Position numbers and translations under genes: made by a program
Notes under the pieces: generated by a model
Told to the model about the DNA's origin: nothing
The model's database searches: none
The model's input: only the letters and a program-made list of their open reading frames with translations
Shown here: one piece after another, positions 46,125 to 61,100 of the stretch
Position numbering within the stretch: the stretch's first letter is position 1
Layout: every line of letters starts with the position of its first letter
NCBI RefSeq assembly: GCF_932526225.1
Contig: NC_064038.1
Span: forward strand, 2,792,001 to 2,856,000
DNA from: Nematostella vectensis
Lineage: Eukaryota > Cnidaria > Anthozoa > Actiniaria > Edwardsiidae
DNA: 64,000 nucleotides
Direction: 5' to 3'

Positions 46125-49117
46125 CGCCCAAATAGACCTGTATTTTTTTTCACCCTCTATCTCAGCGAGCTGTGCGTGGCGTAACCGTATTACAGGCCTG
46201 GGATCCTGGTTATTGTCCTCCCCATTAATGCGCGGGTTGGAATACCTTGCAAGAGTGTTGTAAAGCATATTCGCCGGAAATATCGGTGCTTGGGGCCTTC
46301 GGGTTCTTTACAGCCTTCCGTAAAAGCCTTGTGCTGCCATACCGATTGGGTAATCCGTATGTATGGTTTCCGTTTTGTTTTTCAGGTCGGGTTCGATCCC
46401 ATGCCAATGGCATTTTTTTCTTTTTTTTTTCTATTAATTTTTTTTTTCGTAGAGCTTAACCCCTCTCACTCCTGCGTAGTTTTCGGAAAAATAAGAAGAA
46501 AAAAAAAACAAGAAAAAAAAAACAAAAAAAACAGACCATCAAAACAACCGTCTGACTTTGGGGGGAGGAGTGTTGACTGGCCCTCCCCCTCGTGAATTTT
46601 TCTCCGGATCTCCGGATCAATTCCGTAATGGCATCCATCGGAGTATGGAAATGGACCTGGAGGATACAAGCCTGGTATACATCATACATCTAGCAAAATG
46701 AGCTTGCTAGATTTACTGATGTCAACATTAGAAGGGGGAGGGACACTCTTTTCATACAGTACAATATTGCAGTTGTTACCTATTATTGAATAAGTGGGTA
46801 ACATGTCTTTGTTTATCAAACAAGGTCTATTTCTGAGACAAGCAAATTCAAGGGAGAGCTGTTGAAATAACAGGGGAATGTTGAAGGAAAAACAATTATC
46901 TGATTAAAAAGCTACTGTAGATTCCTTTGCACGAAGATAATAACAAACATAATTTTGATTGTTATTTAGGAGGAACGAGACGAGTTCTACAACATACTAT
47001 GAAAAGTATGTATTACTCATCTAAATTATACAAGTAAAAAATTCTATTTAAAAAAATACTGTAAGTAATTAGGTAAATCCTAAAACATGTATAACATGTA
47101 CAACACACTAAAAACTCCATGGCTATTGACTGTTTTCTACTCACATGTTTTTACAGTATATACAATTTCATTCTGGTACATCTTGTGGTCACTGTGCCAT
47201 CTTCAGGGCTACACCCAAAGCACCTGTGCACCCCATCCACCTAAGGGTGTCGGCTGCACAGGTGTTCCTGATGAAGGAGGGTAAGGAGGGCAGGAAAAGG
47301 TTCTGCGACACCTTGCTTTTATGGACCCCTATGATTCCGAGTTGAGTGTGGCCCCTGTAGATGTTGACAGGTCAACCTCACAGCCACATGAAAGAAATGC
47401 CTAATATCTTATGCTTTACAGTGAGTGTTTTGCAGTCAAGTTGGTTTCTGTTAGTGGGTAAAAATTATTATAAATAATTGTAATCATGACTATGGTCACA
47501 CTGTACATATAGAACTGTAAATGAATAGAAAAAAAGTATATATTTCCAGTCAAACTACAGAATTGCATGATAACCTTGAAAGTATTGAATAAAAGACTGC
47601 AAAACCAACATCTTTTGTACTAGTTGCTTAGTTGGTTGAATTGACCACGGGCAATTTTAAGCTGAATTCCTCCTTCCCCCACTCCCCCACCCCAGAAAAA
47701 AAATAATAAAAGAAAACTAAAACTAAAACAAAACCAACAGAGACCCCCTCCAGCTATTCTCTCTTATTTTTTTACAGCTATTTAAAGGGGCAGTGCCATG
47801 GTAAGTGCTTTCAATAGCTCTCTGAACCTGACACAATGAAATTTAGTAAACTCTAATACTGACTTATGAGCTTTTGGTACATGTGGGGGACTTAAATTCA
47901 AAGAAAATGACCACAAACTGTCAATAAACATAGTTTCTATAAAATATTCCTTTCAATAAAATATTGCATATTATTTTAACAAGGTATTGACAGCTTTTAA
48001 AAAGGTCAACTATTTGTAGGCGATTAAAAGCCTACAATAAACACTGACATGCGCAGTACCATGACGCTGTCCCTTTAAGTCTTTCATTGCCATAACGCCC
48101 TGAGACGCCTGTAAAATATAGGCCCAACTCCAAAACGTCAAAAATGCAAACTAAACATCACCAGACCCGGATACTCATAGATTCATCCAAGGCATAGACG
48201 ACCTGCAAAAGCGCATCTAAGCAATGTAATAGAATTGACTCTTTTGTCAAAATATCAACCTTAATTGCTGACCAATTCGTATTAAAATGCTTAAACTTAG
48301 AAACATTTCTTACCAAAAAAGACACAAAATTCCGAACTACAAATAGAGACAAGCAAACACAGATCAAGTCACCAATAGATACCTTTATTGCGCTCCGTCA
48401 GGTCCCATTTTACAGCAATCAGTCACAATAATCAATGCTAGAACCTCCATTAGAAGCGAGTTACCATTGTTAGCCTATTTTGCATGCCTGCACTGCATCA
48501 TGGGAGTCTTGGAAACACCTTGACAGACAGGCGGGCAATCTCCTTCAACAGAATCATAACAGTTTTTTTATAAGTCTCTTTGCCCCGAAGCCAAACAAAA
48601 CATTTCCAGGTCCAAGAAACCCAGAATAAGCCTGAAAACAATTTTCAGTCAACGGTAGCTTAGCTTAACTGGTATTTTTGGACTTGAAATAGGGGGGGAG
48701 GTTTCTGTTTTCAGTCTGTTTTTCTTACAATGTTGCTCAAAAGTAACCAGGAGTGAAAGGGTTGAAGTGAAATACAGCTATACTTAGTCAGGGTAGACAG
48801 TATTGCGGATTTTTTCGATATTCTATGCGATTTTACAAACCTCTCTCCCTTACGTCTTTCATTGCATTTTTTATTTTTTTAATGAATATTTAGGCCGGTG
48901 AATAGATTAATAAGCTCTACAAAGAAAAATAGAATCGCCAAATCGCACTTTTTTTATTTCTATTTATTTTTGCTTTTTGCATGATATTAAAAAAACGGTT
49001 CCTAAAAAAACGTTTTTCTTTCTTCGCTTGTTTGATGTCCTGTACACGATAAAAGACAATGCGCCCGTGCGTTACGATGCCACGCGCCGACATAGCGAGC
49101 CCCCAAGGGACTCAAGA
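46125..49117 (+). repeat. Array unit 16
   Basis: Length 2993 bp. MITE at 47782-48078. Its start still carries GTTGTAAAGC as in units 11-13, while its end returns to the uninterrupted G run (7) and ATTTAGGCC, so the block boundary lies inside it. CGTATTAAAATG near 48279 is shared with distant unit 20. Private: CCATCAAAACAACC near 46538, AATATTCCTTTC near 47944, GGTATTTTTGG near 48672 and AATAGATTAATA near 48901. Confidence 0.95.
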
Positions 49118-52117
49118 CGCCCAAATAGACCTGTATTTTTTTTCACCCTCTATCTCAGCGAGCTGTGCGTGGCGTAACCGTATTACAGGCCTGGGATCCT
49201 GGTTATTGTCCTCCCCATTAATGCGCGGGTTGGAATACCTTGCAAGAGTGTTGTACAGCATATTCGACGGAAATATCGGTGCTTGGGGCCTTCGGGTTCT
49301 TTACAGCCTTCCGTAAAAGCCTTGTGCTGCCATACCGATTGGGTAATCCGTATGTATGGTTTCCGTTTTGTTTTTCAGGTCGGGTTCGATCCCATGCCAA
49401 TGGCATTTTTTTCTTTTTTTTTTTTCTATTATTTTTTTTTTTTTCGTAGAGCTTAACCCCTCTCACTCCTGCGTAGTTTTCGGAAAAATAAGAAGAAAAA
49501 AAAAACAAGAAAAAAGAAAACAAAAAAACCAGACCATCCAAACAACCGTATGACTTTGGGGGGAGGAGTGTTGACTGGCCCTCCCCCTCGTGAATTTTTC
49601 TCCGGATCTCCGGATCAATTCCGTAATGGCATCCATCGGAGTATGGAAATGGACCTGGAGGATACAAGCCTGGTATACATCATACATCTAGCAAAATGAG
49701 CTTGCTAGATTTACTGATGTCAACATTAGAAGAGGGAGGGACACTCTTTTCATACAGTACAATATTGCAGTTGTTACCTATGATTGAATAAGTGGGTAAC
49801 ATGTCTTTGTTTATCAAACAAGGTCCATTTCTGAGACAAGCAAATTCAAGGGAGAGCTGTTGAAATAACAGGGGAATGTTGAAGGAAAAACAATTATCTG
49901 ATTAAAAAACTACTGTAGATTCCTTTGCACGAAGATAATAACAAACATAATTTTGATTGTTATTTAGGAGGAACGAGACGAGTTCTACAACATACTATGA
50001 AAAGTATGTATTAGTCATCTAAATTATACAAGTAAAAAATTCTATTTAAAAAAATACTGTAAGTAATTAGGTAAATCCTAAAACATGTATAACATGTACA
50101 ACAAACTAAAAGCTCCATGGCTATTGACTGTTTTCTACTCACATGTTTTTACAGTATATACAATTTCATTCTGGTACATCTTGTGGTCACTGTGCCATCT
50201 TCAGGGCTACACCCAAAGCACCTGTGCACCCCATCCACCTAAGGGTGTCGGCTGCACAGGTGTTCCTGATGAAGGAGGGTAAGGAGGGCAGGAAAAGGTT
50301 CTGCGACACCTTGCTTTTATGGACCCCTATGATTCCGAGTTGAGTGTGGCCCCTGTAGATGTTGACAGGTCAACCTCACAGCCACATGAATGAAATGCCT
50401 AATATCTTATGCTTTACGGTGAGTGTTTTGCAGTCAAGTTGGTTTCTGTTAGTGGGTAAAAATTATTATAAATAATTGTAATCATGACTATGGTCACAGT
50501 GTACATATAGAACTGTAAAAGAATAGAAAAAAAGTATATATTTCCAAACTACAGAATTGCATGATAGCCTTGAAAGTATTGAATAAAAGACTGCAAAACT
50601 AACATCTTTTGTACTAGTTGCTTAGTTGGTTGAATTGACCACGGGCAATTTTAAGCTGAATTCCTCCTTCCCCCACTCCCCCACCCCAGAAAAAAAATAA
50701 TAAAAGAAAACTAAAACTAAAACAAAACCAACAGAGACCCCCTCCAGCTATTTTCTCTTATTTTTTTTTACAGCTATTTAAAGGGGCAGTGCCATGGTAA
50801 GTGCTTTCAATAGCTCTCTGAACCTGACACAATGAAATTTAGTCAACTCTAATACTGACTTATGAGCTTTTGGTACATGTGGGGGACTTAAATTCAAAGA
50901 AAATGACCACAAACTGTCAATAAACATAGTTTCTATAAAATATTGCTTTCAATAAAATATTGCATATTATTTTAACAAGGTATTGACAGCTTTTAAAAAG
51001 GTCAACTATTTGTAGGCGATTAAAAGCCTACAATAAACACTGACATGCGCAGTACCATGACGCTGTCCCTTTAAGTCTTTCATTGCCATAACGCCCTGAG
51101 ACGCCTGTAAAATATAGGCCCAACTCCAAAACGTCAAAAATGCAAACTAAACATCACCAGACCCGGATACTCATAGATTCATCCAAGGCATAAACGACCT
51201 GCAAAAGCGCATCTAAGCAATGTAATAGAATTGACTCTTTTGTCAAAATATCAACCTTAATTGCTGACCAATTCGTAATAAAATGCTTAAACTTAGAAAC
51301 ATTTCTTACCAAAAAAGACACAAAATTCCGAACTACAAATAGAGACAAGCAAACACAGATCAAGTCACCAATAGATACCTTTATTGCGCTCCGTCAGGTC
51401 CCATTTTACAGCAATCAGTCACAATAATCAATGCTAGAACCTCCATTAGAAGCGAGTCACCATGGTTAGCCTATTTTGCATGCCTGCACTGCATCATGGG
51501 AGTCTAGGAAACACCTTGACAGGCAGGCGGGCAATCTCCTCCAACAGAATCATAACAGTTTTTTTATAAGTCTCTTTGCCCCGAAGCCAAACAAAACATT
51601 TCCAGGTCCAAGAATCCCAGAATAAGCCTGAAAACAATTTTCAGTCAACGGTAGCTTAGCTTAACTGGTAGTGTTGGACTTGAAATAGGGGGGGGAGGTT
51701 TCTGTTTTCAGTCTGTTTTTCTTACAATGTTGCTCAAAAGTAACCAGGAGTGAAAGGGTTGAAGTGAAATACAGCTATACTTAGTCAGGGTAGACAGTAT
51801 TGCGGATTTTTTCGATATTCTATGCGATTTTACAAACCTCTCCCCCTTACGTCTTTCATTGCATTTTTTATTTTTTTTAAATGAATATTTAGGCCGGTGA
51901 ATAGCTTAATAAGCTCTACAAAGAAAAATAGAATCGCCAAATCGCACTTTTTTATTTCTATTTATTTTTGCTTTTTGCATGATATTAAAAAAACGGTTCC
52001 TAAAAAAAAACGTTTTTCTTTCTTCGCTTGTTTGATGTCCTGTACACGATAAAAGACAATGCGCCCGTGCGTTACGATGCCACGCGCCGACATAGCGAGC
52101 CCCCAAGGGACTCAAGA
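49118..52117 (+). repeat. Array unit 17
   Basis: Length 3000 bp. MITE at 50778-51074. The most divergent copy by eye. Changes include ATTCGACGG near 49262, AAACCAGACC near 49528, ACCGTATGAC near 49546, GAAGAGGGAGGG near 49730, TTAGTCATC near 50011, CATGAATGAAATG near 50386, TTTACGGTG near 50413 and a 4-bp loss (GTCA) near 50546. CTATGATTGAAT, GCATAAACG, CATGGTTAGCC, GTCTAGGAAAC and GACAGGCAGG are shared with unit 18. Confidence 0.95.
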
Positions 52118-55100
52118 CGCCCAAATAGACCTGTATTTTTTTTTCACCCTCTATCTCAGCGAGCTGTGCGTGGCGTAACCGTATTACAGGCCTGGGATCC
52201 TGGTTATTGTCCTCCCCATTAATGCGCGGGTTGGAATACCTTGCAAGAGTGTTCTACAGCATATTCGCCGGAAATATCGGTGCTTGGGGCCTTCGGGTTC
52301 TTTACAGCCTTCCGTAAAAGCCTTGTGCTGCCATACCGATTGGGTAATCCGTATGTATGGTTTCCGTTTTGTTTTTCAGGTCGGGTTCGATCCCATGCCA
52401 ATGGCATTTTTTTCTTTTTTTTTTCTATTAATTTTTTTTTTTCGTAGAGCTTAACCCCTCTCACTCCTGCGTAGTTTTCGGGAAAATAAGAAGAAGAAAA
52501 AAAAACAAGAAAAAAAAAACAAAAAAAAAAACAGACCATCCAAACAACCGTCTGACTTTGGGGGGAGAAGTGTTGACTGGCCCTCCCCCTCGTGAATTTT
52601 TCTCCGGATCTCCGGATCAATTCCGTAATGGCATCCATCGGAGTATGGAAATGGACCTGGAGGATACAAGCCTGGTATACATCATACATCTAGCAAAATG
52701 AGCTTGCTAGATTTACTGATGTCAACATTAGAAGGGGGAGGGACACTCTTTTCATACAGTACAATATTGCAGTTGTTACCTATGATTGAATAAGTGGGTA
52801 ACATGTCTTTGTTTATCAAACAAGGTCTATTTCTGAGACAAGCAAATTAAAGGGAGAGCTGTTGAAATAACAGGGGAATGTTGAAGGAAAAACAATTATC
52901 TGATTAAAAAACTACTGTAGATTCCTTTGCACGAAGATAATAACAAACATAATTTTGATTGTTATTTAGGAGGAACGAGACGAGTTCTACAACATACTAT
53001 GAAAAGTATGTATTACTCATCTAAATTATACAAGTAAAAAATTCTATTTAAAAAAATACTGTAAGTAATTAGGTAAATCCTAAAACATGTATAACATGTA
53101 CAACACACTAAAAACTCCATGGCTATTGACTGTTTTCTACTCACATGTTTTTACAGTATATACAATTTTATTCTGGTACATCTTGTGGTCACTGTGCCAT
53201 CTTCAGGGCTACACCCAAAGCACCTGTGCACCCCATCCACCTAAGGGTGTCGGCTGCACAGGTGTTCCTGATGAAGGAGGGTAAGGAGGGCAGGAAAAGG
53301 TTCTGCGACACCTTGCTTTTATGGACCCCTATGATTCCGAGTTGAGTGTGGCCCCTGTAGATGTTGACAGGTCAACCTCACAGCCACATGAAAGAAATGC
53401 CTAATATCTTATGCTTTACAGTGAGTGTTTTGCAGTCAAGTTGGTTTCTGTTAGTGGGTAAAAATTATTAAAAATAATTGTAATCATGACTATGGTCACA
53501 CTGTACATATAGAACTGTAAATGAATAGAAAAAAAGTATATATTTCCAGTCAAACTACAGAATTGCATGATAACCTTGAAAGTATTGAATAAAAGACTGC
53601 AAAACCAACATCTTTTGTACTAGTTGCTTAGTTGGTTGAATTGACCACGGGCAATTTTAAGCTGAATTCCTCCTTCCCCCACTCCCCCACCCCAGAAAAA
53701 AAATAATAAAAGAAAACTAAAACTAAAACAAAACCAACAGAGACCCCCTCCAGCTATTTTCTCTTATTTTTTTTTACAGCTATTTAAAGGGGCAGTGCCA
53801 TGGTAAGTGCTTTCAATAGCTCTCTGAACCTGACACAATGAAATTTAGTAAACTCTAATACTGACTTATGAGCTTTTGGTACATGTGGGGGACTTAAATT
53901 CAAAGAAAATGACCACAAACTGTCAATAAACATAGTTTCTATAAAATATTGCTTTCAATAAAATATTGCATATTATTTTAACAAGGTATTGACAGCTTTT
54001 AAAAAGGTCAACTATTTGTAGGCGATTAAAAGCCTACAATAAACACTGACATGCGCAGTACCATGACGCTGTCCCTTTAAGTCTTCCATTGCCATAACGC
54101 CCTGAGACGCCTGTAAAATATAGGCCCAACTCCAAAACGTCAAAAATGCAAACTAAACATCACCAGACCCGGATACTCATAGATTCATCCAAGGCATAAA
54201 CGACCTGCAAAAGCGCATCTAAGCAATGTAATAGAATTGACTCTTTTGTCAAAATATCAACCTTAATTGCTGACCAATTCGTAATAAAATGCTTAAACTT
54301 AGAAACATTTCTTACCAAAAAAGACACAAAATTCCGAACTACAAATAGAGACAAGCAAACACAGATCAAGTCACCAATAGATACCTTTATTGCGCTCCGT
54401 CAGGTCCCATTTTACAGCAATCAGTCACAATAATCAATGCTAGAACCTCCATTAGAAGCGAGTCACCATGGTTAGCCTATTTTGCATGCCTGCACTGCAT
54501 CATGGGAGTCTAGGAAACACCTTGACAGGCAGGCGGGCAATCTCCTCCAACAGAATCATAACAGTTTTTTTATAAGTCTCTTTGCCCCGAAGCCAAACAA
54601 AACATTTCCAGGTCCAAGAAACCCAGAATAAGCCTGAAAACAATTTTCAGTCAACGGTAGCTTAGCTTAACTGGTAGTGTTGGACTTGAAATAGGGGGGG
54701 GAGGTTTCTGTTTTCAGTCTGTTTTTCTTACAATGTTGCTTAAAAGTAACCAGGAGTGAAAGGGTTGAAGTGAAATACAGCTATACTTAGTCAGGGTAGA
54801 CAGTATTGCGGATTTTTTCGATATTCTATGCGATTTTACAAACCTCTCCCCCTTACGTCTTTCATTGCATTTTTTATTTTTTTAATGAATATTTAGGCCG
54901 GTGAATAGCTTAATAAGCTCTACAAAGAAAAATAGAATCGCCAAATCGCACTTTTTTTATTTCTATTTATTTTTGCTTTTTGCATGATATTAAAAAAAAC
55001 GGTTCCTAAAAAAAACGTTTTTCTTTCTTCGCTTGTTTGATGTCCTGTACACGATAAAAGACAATGCGCCCGTGCGTTACGATGCCACGCGCCGACATAG

Positions 55101-55122
55101 CGAGCCCCCAAGGGACTCAAGA
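52118..55122 (+). repeat. Array unit 18
   Basis: Length 3005 bp. MITE at 53784-54080. Shares five changes with unit 17 (CTATGATTGAAT near 52782, GCATAAACG near 54194, CATGGTTAGCC near 54468, GTCTAGGAAAC near 54508 and GACAGGCAGG near 54524). Private: GTTCTACAGC near 52251, CGGGAAAATAAG near 52478, GGGAGAAGTG near 52563, TTATTAAAAATAA near 53466 and GTCTTCCATTG near 54081. Confidence 0.95.
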
Positions 55123-58121
55123 CGCCCAAATAGACCTGTATTTTTTTCACCCTCTATCTCAGCGAGCTGTGCGTGGCGTAACCGTATTACAGGCCTGGGA
55201 TCCTGGTTATTGTCCTCCCCATTAATGCGCGGTTTGGAATACCTTGCAATAGTGTTGTACAGCATATTCGCCGGAAATATCGGTGCTTGGGGCCTTCGGG
55301 TTCTTTACAGCCTTCCGTAAAAGCCTTGTGCTGCCATACCGATTGGGTAATCCGTATGTATGGTTTCCGTTTTGTTTTTCAGGTCGGGTTCGATCCCATG
55401 CCAATGGCATTTTTTTCTTTTTTTTTTCTATTTATTTATTTTTTTTCGTAGAGCTTAACCCCTCTCACTCCTGCGTAGTTTTCGGAAAAATAAGAAGAAA
55501 AAAAAAACAAGAAAAAAAAAAACAAAAAAAAAAGACCATCCAAACAACCGTCTGACTTTGGGGGGAGGAGTGTTGACTGGCCCTCCCCCCGTGAATTTTT
55601 CTCCGGATCTCCGGATCAATTCCGTAATGGCATCCATCGGAGTATGGAAATGGACCTTGAGGATACAAGCCTGGTATACATCATACATCTAGCAAAATGA
55701 GCTTGCTAGATTTACTGATGTCAACATTAGAAGGGGGAGGGACACTCTTTTCATACAGTACAATATTGCAGTTGTTACCTATTATTGAATAAGTGGGTAA
55801 CATGTCTTTGTTTATCAAACAAGGTCTATTTCTGAGACAAGCAAATTCAAGGGAGAGCTGTTGAAATAACAGGGGAATGTTGAAGGAAAAACAATTATCT
55901 GATTAAAAAACAACTGTAGATTCCTTTGCACGAAGATAATAACAAACATAATTTTGATTGTTATTTAGGAGGAACGAGACGAGTTCTACAACATACTATG
56001 AAAAGTATGTATTACTCATCTAAATTATACAAGTAAAAAATTATATTTAAAAAAATACTGTAAGTAATTAGGTAAATCCTAAAACATGTATAACATGTAC
56101 AACACACTAAAAACTCCATGGCTATTGACTGTTTTCTACTCTCATGTTTTTACAGTATATACAATTTCATTCTGGTACATCTTGTGGTCACTGTGCCATC
56201 TTCAGGGCTACACCCAAAGCACCTGTGCACACCATCCACCTAAGGGTGTCGGCTGCACAGGTGTTCCTGATGAAGGAGGGTAAGGAGGGCAGGAAAAGGT
56301 TCTGCGATACCTTGCTTTTATGGACCCCTATGATTCCGAGTTGAGTGTGGCCCCTGTAGATGTTGACAGGTCAACCTCACAGCCACATGAAAGAAATGCC
56401 TAATATCTTATGCTTTACAGTGAGTGTTTTGCAGTCAAGTTGGTTTCTGTTAGTGGGTAAAAATTATTATAAATAATTGTAATCATGACTATGTTCACAC
56501 TGTACATATAGAACTGTAAATGAATAGAAAAAAAGTATATATTTCCAGTCAAACTACAGAATTGCATGATAACCTTGAAAGTATTGAATAAAAGACTGCA
56601 AAACCAACATCTTTTGTACTAGTTGCTTAGTTGGTTGAATTGACCACGGGCAATTTTAAGCTGAATTCCTCCTTCCCCCACTCCCCCACCCCAGAAAAAA
56701 AATAATAAAAGAAATCTAAAACTAAAACAAAACCAACAGAGACCCCCTCCAGCTATTTTCTCTTATTTTTTTTACAGCTATTTAAAGGGGCAGTGCCATG
56801 GTAAGTGCTTTCAATAGCTCTCTGAACCTGACACAATGAAATTTAGTAAACTCTAATACTGACTTATGAGCTTTTGGTACATGTGGGGGACTTAAATTCA
56901 AAGAAAATGACCACAAACTGTCAATAAACATAGTTTCTATAAAATATTGCTTTCAATAAAATATTGCATATTATTTTAACAAGGTATTGACAGCTTTTAA
57001 AAAGGTCAACTATTTGTAGGCGATTAAAAGCCTACAATAAACACTGACATGCGCAGTACCATGACGCTGTCCCTTTAAGTCTTTCATTGCCATAACGCCC
57101 TGAGACGCCTGTAAAATATAGGCCCAACTCCAAAACGTCAAAAATGCAAACTAAACATCACCAGACCCGGATACTCATAGATTCATCCAAGGCATAGACG
57201 ACCTGCAAAAGCGCATCGAAGCAATGTAATAGAATTGACTCTTTTGTCAAAATATCAACCTTAATTGCTGACCAATTCGTAATAAAATGCTTAAACTTAG
57301 AAACATTTCTTACCAAAAAAGACACAAAATTCCGAACTACAAATAGAGACAAGCAAACACAGATCAAGTCACCAATAGATACCTTTATTGCGCTCCGTCA
57401 GGTCCCATTTTACAGCAATCAGTCACAATAATCAATGCTAGAACCTCCATTAGAAGCGAGTCACCATTGTTAGCCTATTTTGCATGCCTGCACTGCATCA
57501 TGGGAGTCTTGGAAACACCTTGACAGACAGGCGGGCAATCTCCTCCAACAGAATCATAACAGTTTTTTTATAAGTCTCTTTGCCCCGAAGCCAAACAAAA
57601 CATTTCCAGGTCCAAGAAACCCAGAATAAGCCTGAAAACAATTTTCAGTCAACGGTAGCTTAGCTTAACTGGTAGTGTTGGACTTGAAATAGGGGGGGAG
57701 GTTTCTGTTTTCAGTCTGTTTTTCTTACAATGTTGCTCAAAAGTAACCAGGAGTGAAAGGGTTGAAGTGAAATACAGCTATACTTAGTCAGGGTAGACAG
57801 TATTGCGGATTTTTATCGATATTCTATGCGATTTTACAAACCTCTCCCCCTTACGTCTTTCATTGCATTTTTTATTTTTTTTAATGAATATTTAGGCCGG
57901 TGAATAGCTTAATAAGCTCTACAAAGAAAAATAGAATCGCCAAATCGCACTTTTTTTTATTTCTATTTATTTTTGCTTTTTGCATGATATTAAAAAAACG
58001 GTTCCTAAAAAAAACGTTTTTCTTTCTTCGCTTGTTTGATGTCCTGTACACGATAAAAGACAATGCGCCCGTGCGTTACGATGCCACGCGCCGACATAGC
58101 GAGCCCCCAAGGGACTCAAGA
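55123..58121 (+). repeat. Array unit 19
   Basis: Length 2999 bp. MITE at 56782-57078. CCTTGAGGATAC near 55655 is shared with unit 8, eleven units upstream. Private: GCGGTTTGG and CAATAGTG near 55230-55252, CTCCCCCCGTG near 55583, AACAACTGTAG near 55909, ACTCTCATG near 56138, GCACACCATCC near 56226, GCGATACC near 56305, CATCGAAGC near 57214 and TTTTTATCGAT near 57811. Confidence 0.95.
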
Positions 58122-61100
58122 CGCCCAAATAGACCTGAATTTTTTTTCACCCTCTATCTCAGCGAGCTGTGCGTGGCGTAACCGTATTACAGGCCTGGGA
58201 TCCTGGTTATTGTCCTCCCCATTAATGCGCGGGTTGGAATACCTTGCAAGAGTGTTGTACAGCATATTCGCCGGAAATATCGGTGCTTGGGGCCTTCGGG
58301 TTCTTTACAGCCTTCCGTAAAAGCCTTGTGCTGCCATACCGATTGGGTAATCCGTATGTATGGTTTCCGTTTTGTTTTTCAGGTCTGGTTCGATCCCATG
58401 CCAATGGCATTTTTTTCTTTTTTTTTTTTTCTATTAATTTTTTTTTTCGTAGAGCTTAACCCCTCTCACTCCTGCGTAGTTTTCGAAAAAATAAGAAGAA
58501 AAAAAATAAGAAGAAAAAAAAAAACAAAAAAACAGACCATCCAAACAACCGTCTGACTTTGGGGGAAGGAGTGTTGATTGGCCCTCCCCCTCGTGAATGT
58601 TTCTCCGGATCCCCGGATCAATTCCGTAATGGCATCCATCGGAGTACGGAAATGGACCTGGAGGATACAAGCCTGGTATACATCATACATCTAGCAAAAT
58701 GAGCTTGCTAGATTTACTGATGTCAACATTAGAAGGGGGAGGGACACTCTTTTCATACAGTACAATATTGCAGTTGTTACCTATTATTGAATAAGTGGGT
58801 AACATGTCTTTGTTTATCAAACAAAGTCTATTTCTGAGACAAGCAAATTCAAGGGAGAGCTGTTGAAATAACAGGGGAATGTTGAAGGAAAAACAATTAT
58901 CTGATTAAAAAACTACTGTAGATTCCTTTGCACGAAGATAATAACAAACATAATTTTGATTGTTATTTAGGAGGAACGAGACGAGTTCTACAACATACTA
59001 TGAAAAGTATGTATTACTCATCTAAATTATACAAGTAAAAAATTCTATTTAAAAAAATACTGTAAGTAATTAGGTAAATCCTAAAACATGTATAACATGT
59101 ACAACACACTAAAAACTCCATGGCTATTGACTGTTTTCTACTCACATGTTTTTACAGTATATACAATTTCATTCTGGTACATCTTGTGGTCACTGTGCCA
59201 TCTTCAGGGCTACACCCAAAGCACCTGTGCACCCCATCCACCTAAGGGTGTCGGCTGCACAGGTGTTCCTGATGAAGGAGGGTAAGGAGGGCAGGAAAAG
59301 GTTCTGCGACACCTTGCTTTTATGGACCCCTATGATTCCGAGTTGAGTGTGGCCCCTGTAGATGTTGACAGGTCAACCTCACAGCCACATGAAAGAAATG
59401 CCTAATATCTTATGCTTTACAGTGAGTGTTTTGCAGTCAAGTTGGTTTCTGTTAGTGGGTAAAAATTATTATAAATAATTGTAATCATGACTATGGTCAC
59501 ACTGTACATATAGAACTGTAAATGAATAGAAAAAAAGTATATATTTCCAGTCAAACTACAGAATTGCATGATAACCTTGAAAGTATTGAATAAAAGACTG
59601 CAAAACCAACATCTTTTGTACTAGTTGCTTAGTTGGTTGAATTGACCACGGGCAATTTTAAGCTGAATTCCTCCTTCCCCCACTCCCCCACCCCAGAAAA
59701 AAAATAATAAAAGAAAACTAAAACTAAAACAAAACCAACAGAGACCCCCTCCAGCTATTTTCTCTTATTTTTTTTACAGCTATTTAAAGGGGCAGTGCCA
59801 TGGTAAGTGCTTTCAATAGCTCTCTGAACCTGACACAATGAAATTTAGTAAACTCTAATACTGACTTATGAGCTTTTGGTACATGTGGGGGACTTAAATT
59901 CAAAGAAAATGACCACAAACTGTCAATAAACATAGTTTCTATAAAATATTGCTTTCAATAAAATATTGTATATTATTTTAACAAGGTATTGACAGCTTTT
60001 AAAAAGGTCAACTATTTGTAGGCGATTAAAAGCCTACAATAAACACTGACATGCGCAGTACCATGACGCTGTCCCTTTAAGTCTTTCATTGCCATAACGC
60101 CCTGAGACGCCTGTAAAATATAGGCCCAACTCCAAAACGTCAAAAATGCAAACTAAACATCACCAGACCCGGATACTCATAGATTCATCCAAGGCATAGA
60201 CGACCTGCAAAAGCGCATCTAAGCAATGTAATAGAATTGACTCTTTTGTCAAAATATCAACCTTTATTGCTGACCAATTCGTATTAAAATGCTTAAACTT
60301 AGAAACATTTCTTACCAAAAAAGACACAAAATTCCGAACTACAAATAGAGACAAGCAAACACAGATCAAGTCACCAATAGATACCTTTATTGCGCTCCGT
60401 CAGGTCCCATTTTACAGCAATCAGTCACAATAATCAATGCTAGAACCTCCATTAGAAGCGAGTCACCATTGTTAGCCTATTTTGCATGCCTGCACTGCAT
60501 CATGGGAGTCTTGGAAACACCTTGACAGACAGGCGGGCAATCTCCTCCAACAGAATCATAACAGTTTTTTTATAAGTCTCTTTGCCCCGAAGCCAAACAA
60601 AACATTTCCAGGTCCAAGAAACCCAGAATAAGCCTGAAAAAAATTTTCAGTCAACGGTAGCTTAGCTTAACTGGTAGTGTTGGACTTGAAATGGGGGGGG
60701 GAGGTTTCTGTTTTCAGTCTGTTTTTCTTACAATGTTGCTCAAAAGTAACCAGGAGTGAAAGGGTTGAAGTGAAATACAGCTATACTTAGTCAGGGTAGA
60801 CAGTATTGCGGATTTTTTCGATATTCCATGCGATTTTACAAACCTCTCCCCCTTACGTCTTTCATTGCATTTTTTATTTTTTTTAATGAATATTTAGGCC
60901 GGTGAATAGCTTAAAAAGCTCTACAAAGAAAAATAGAATCGCCAAATCGCACTTTTTTTATTTCTATTTATTTTTGCTTTTTGCATGATATTAAAAAAAC
61001 GGTTCCTAAAAAAAAACGTTTTTCTTTCTTCGCTTGTTTGATGTCCTGTACACGATAAAAGACAATGCGCCCGTGCGTTACGATGCCACGCGCCGACATA

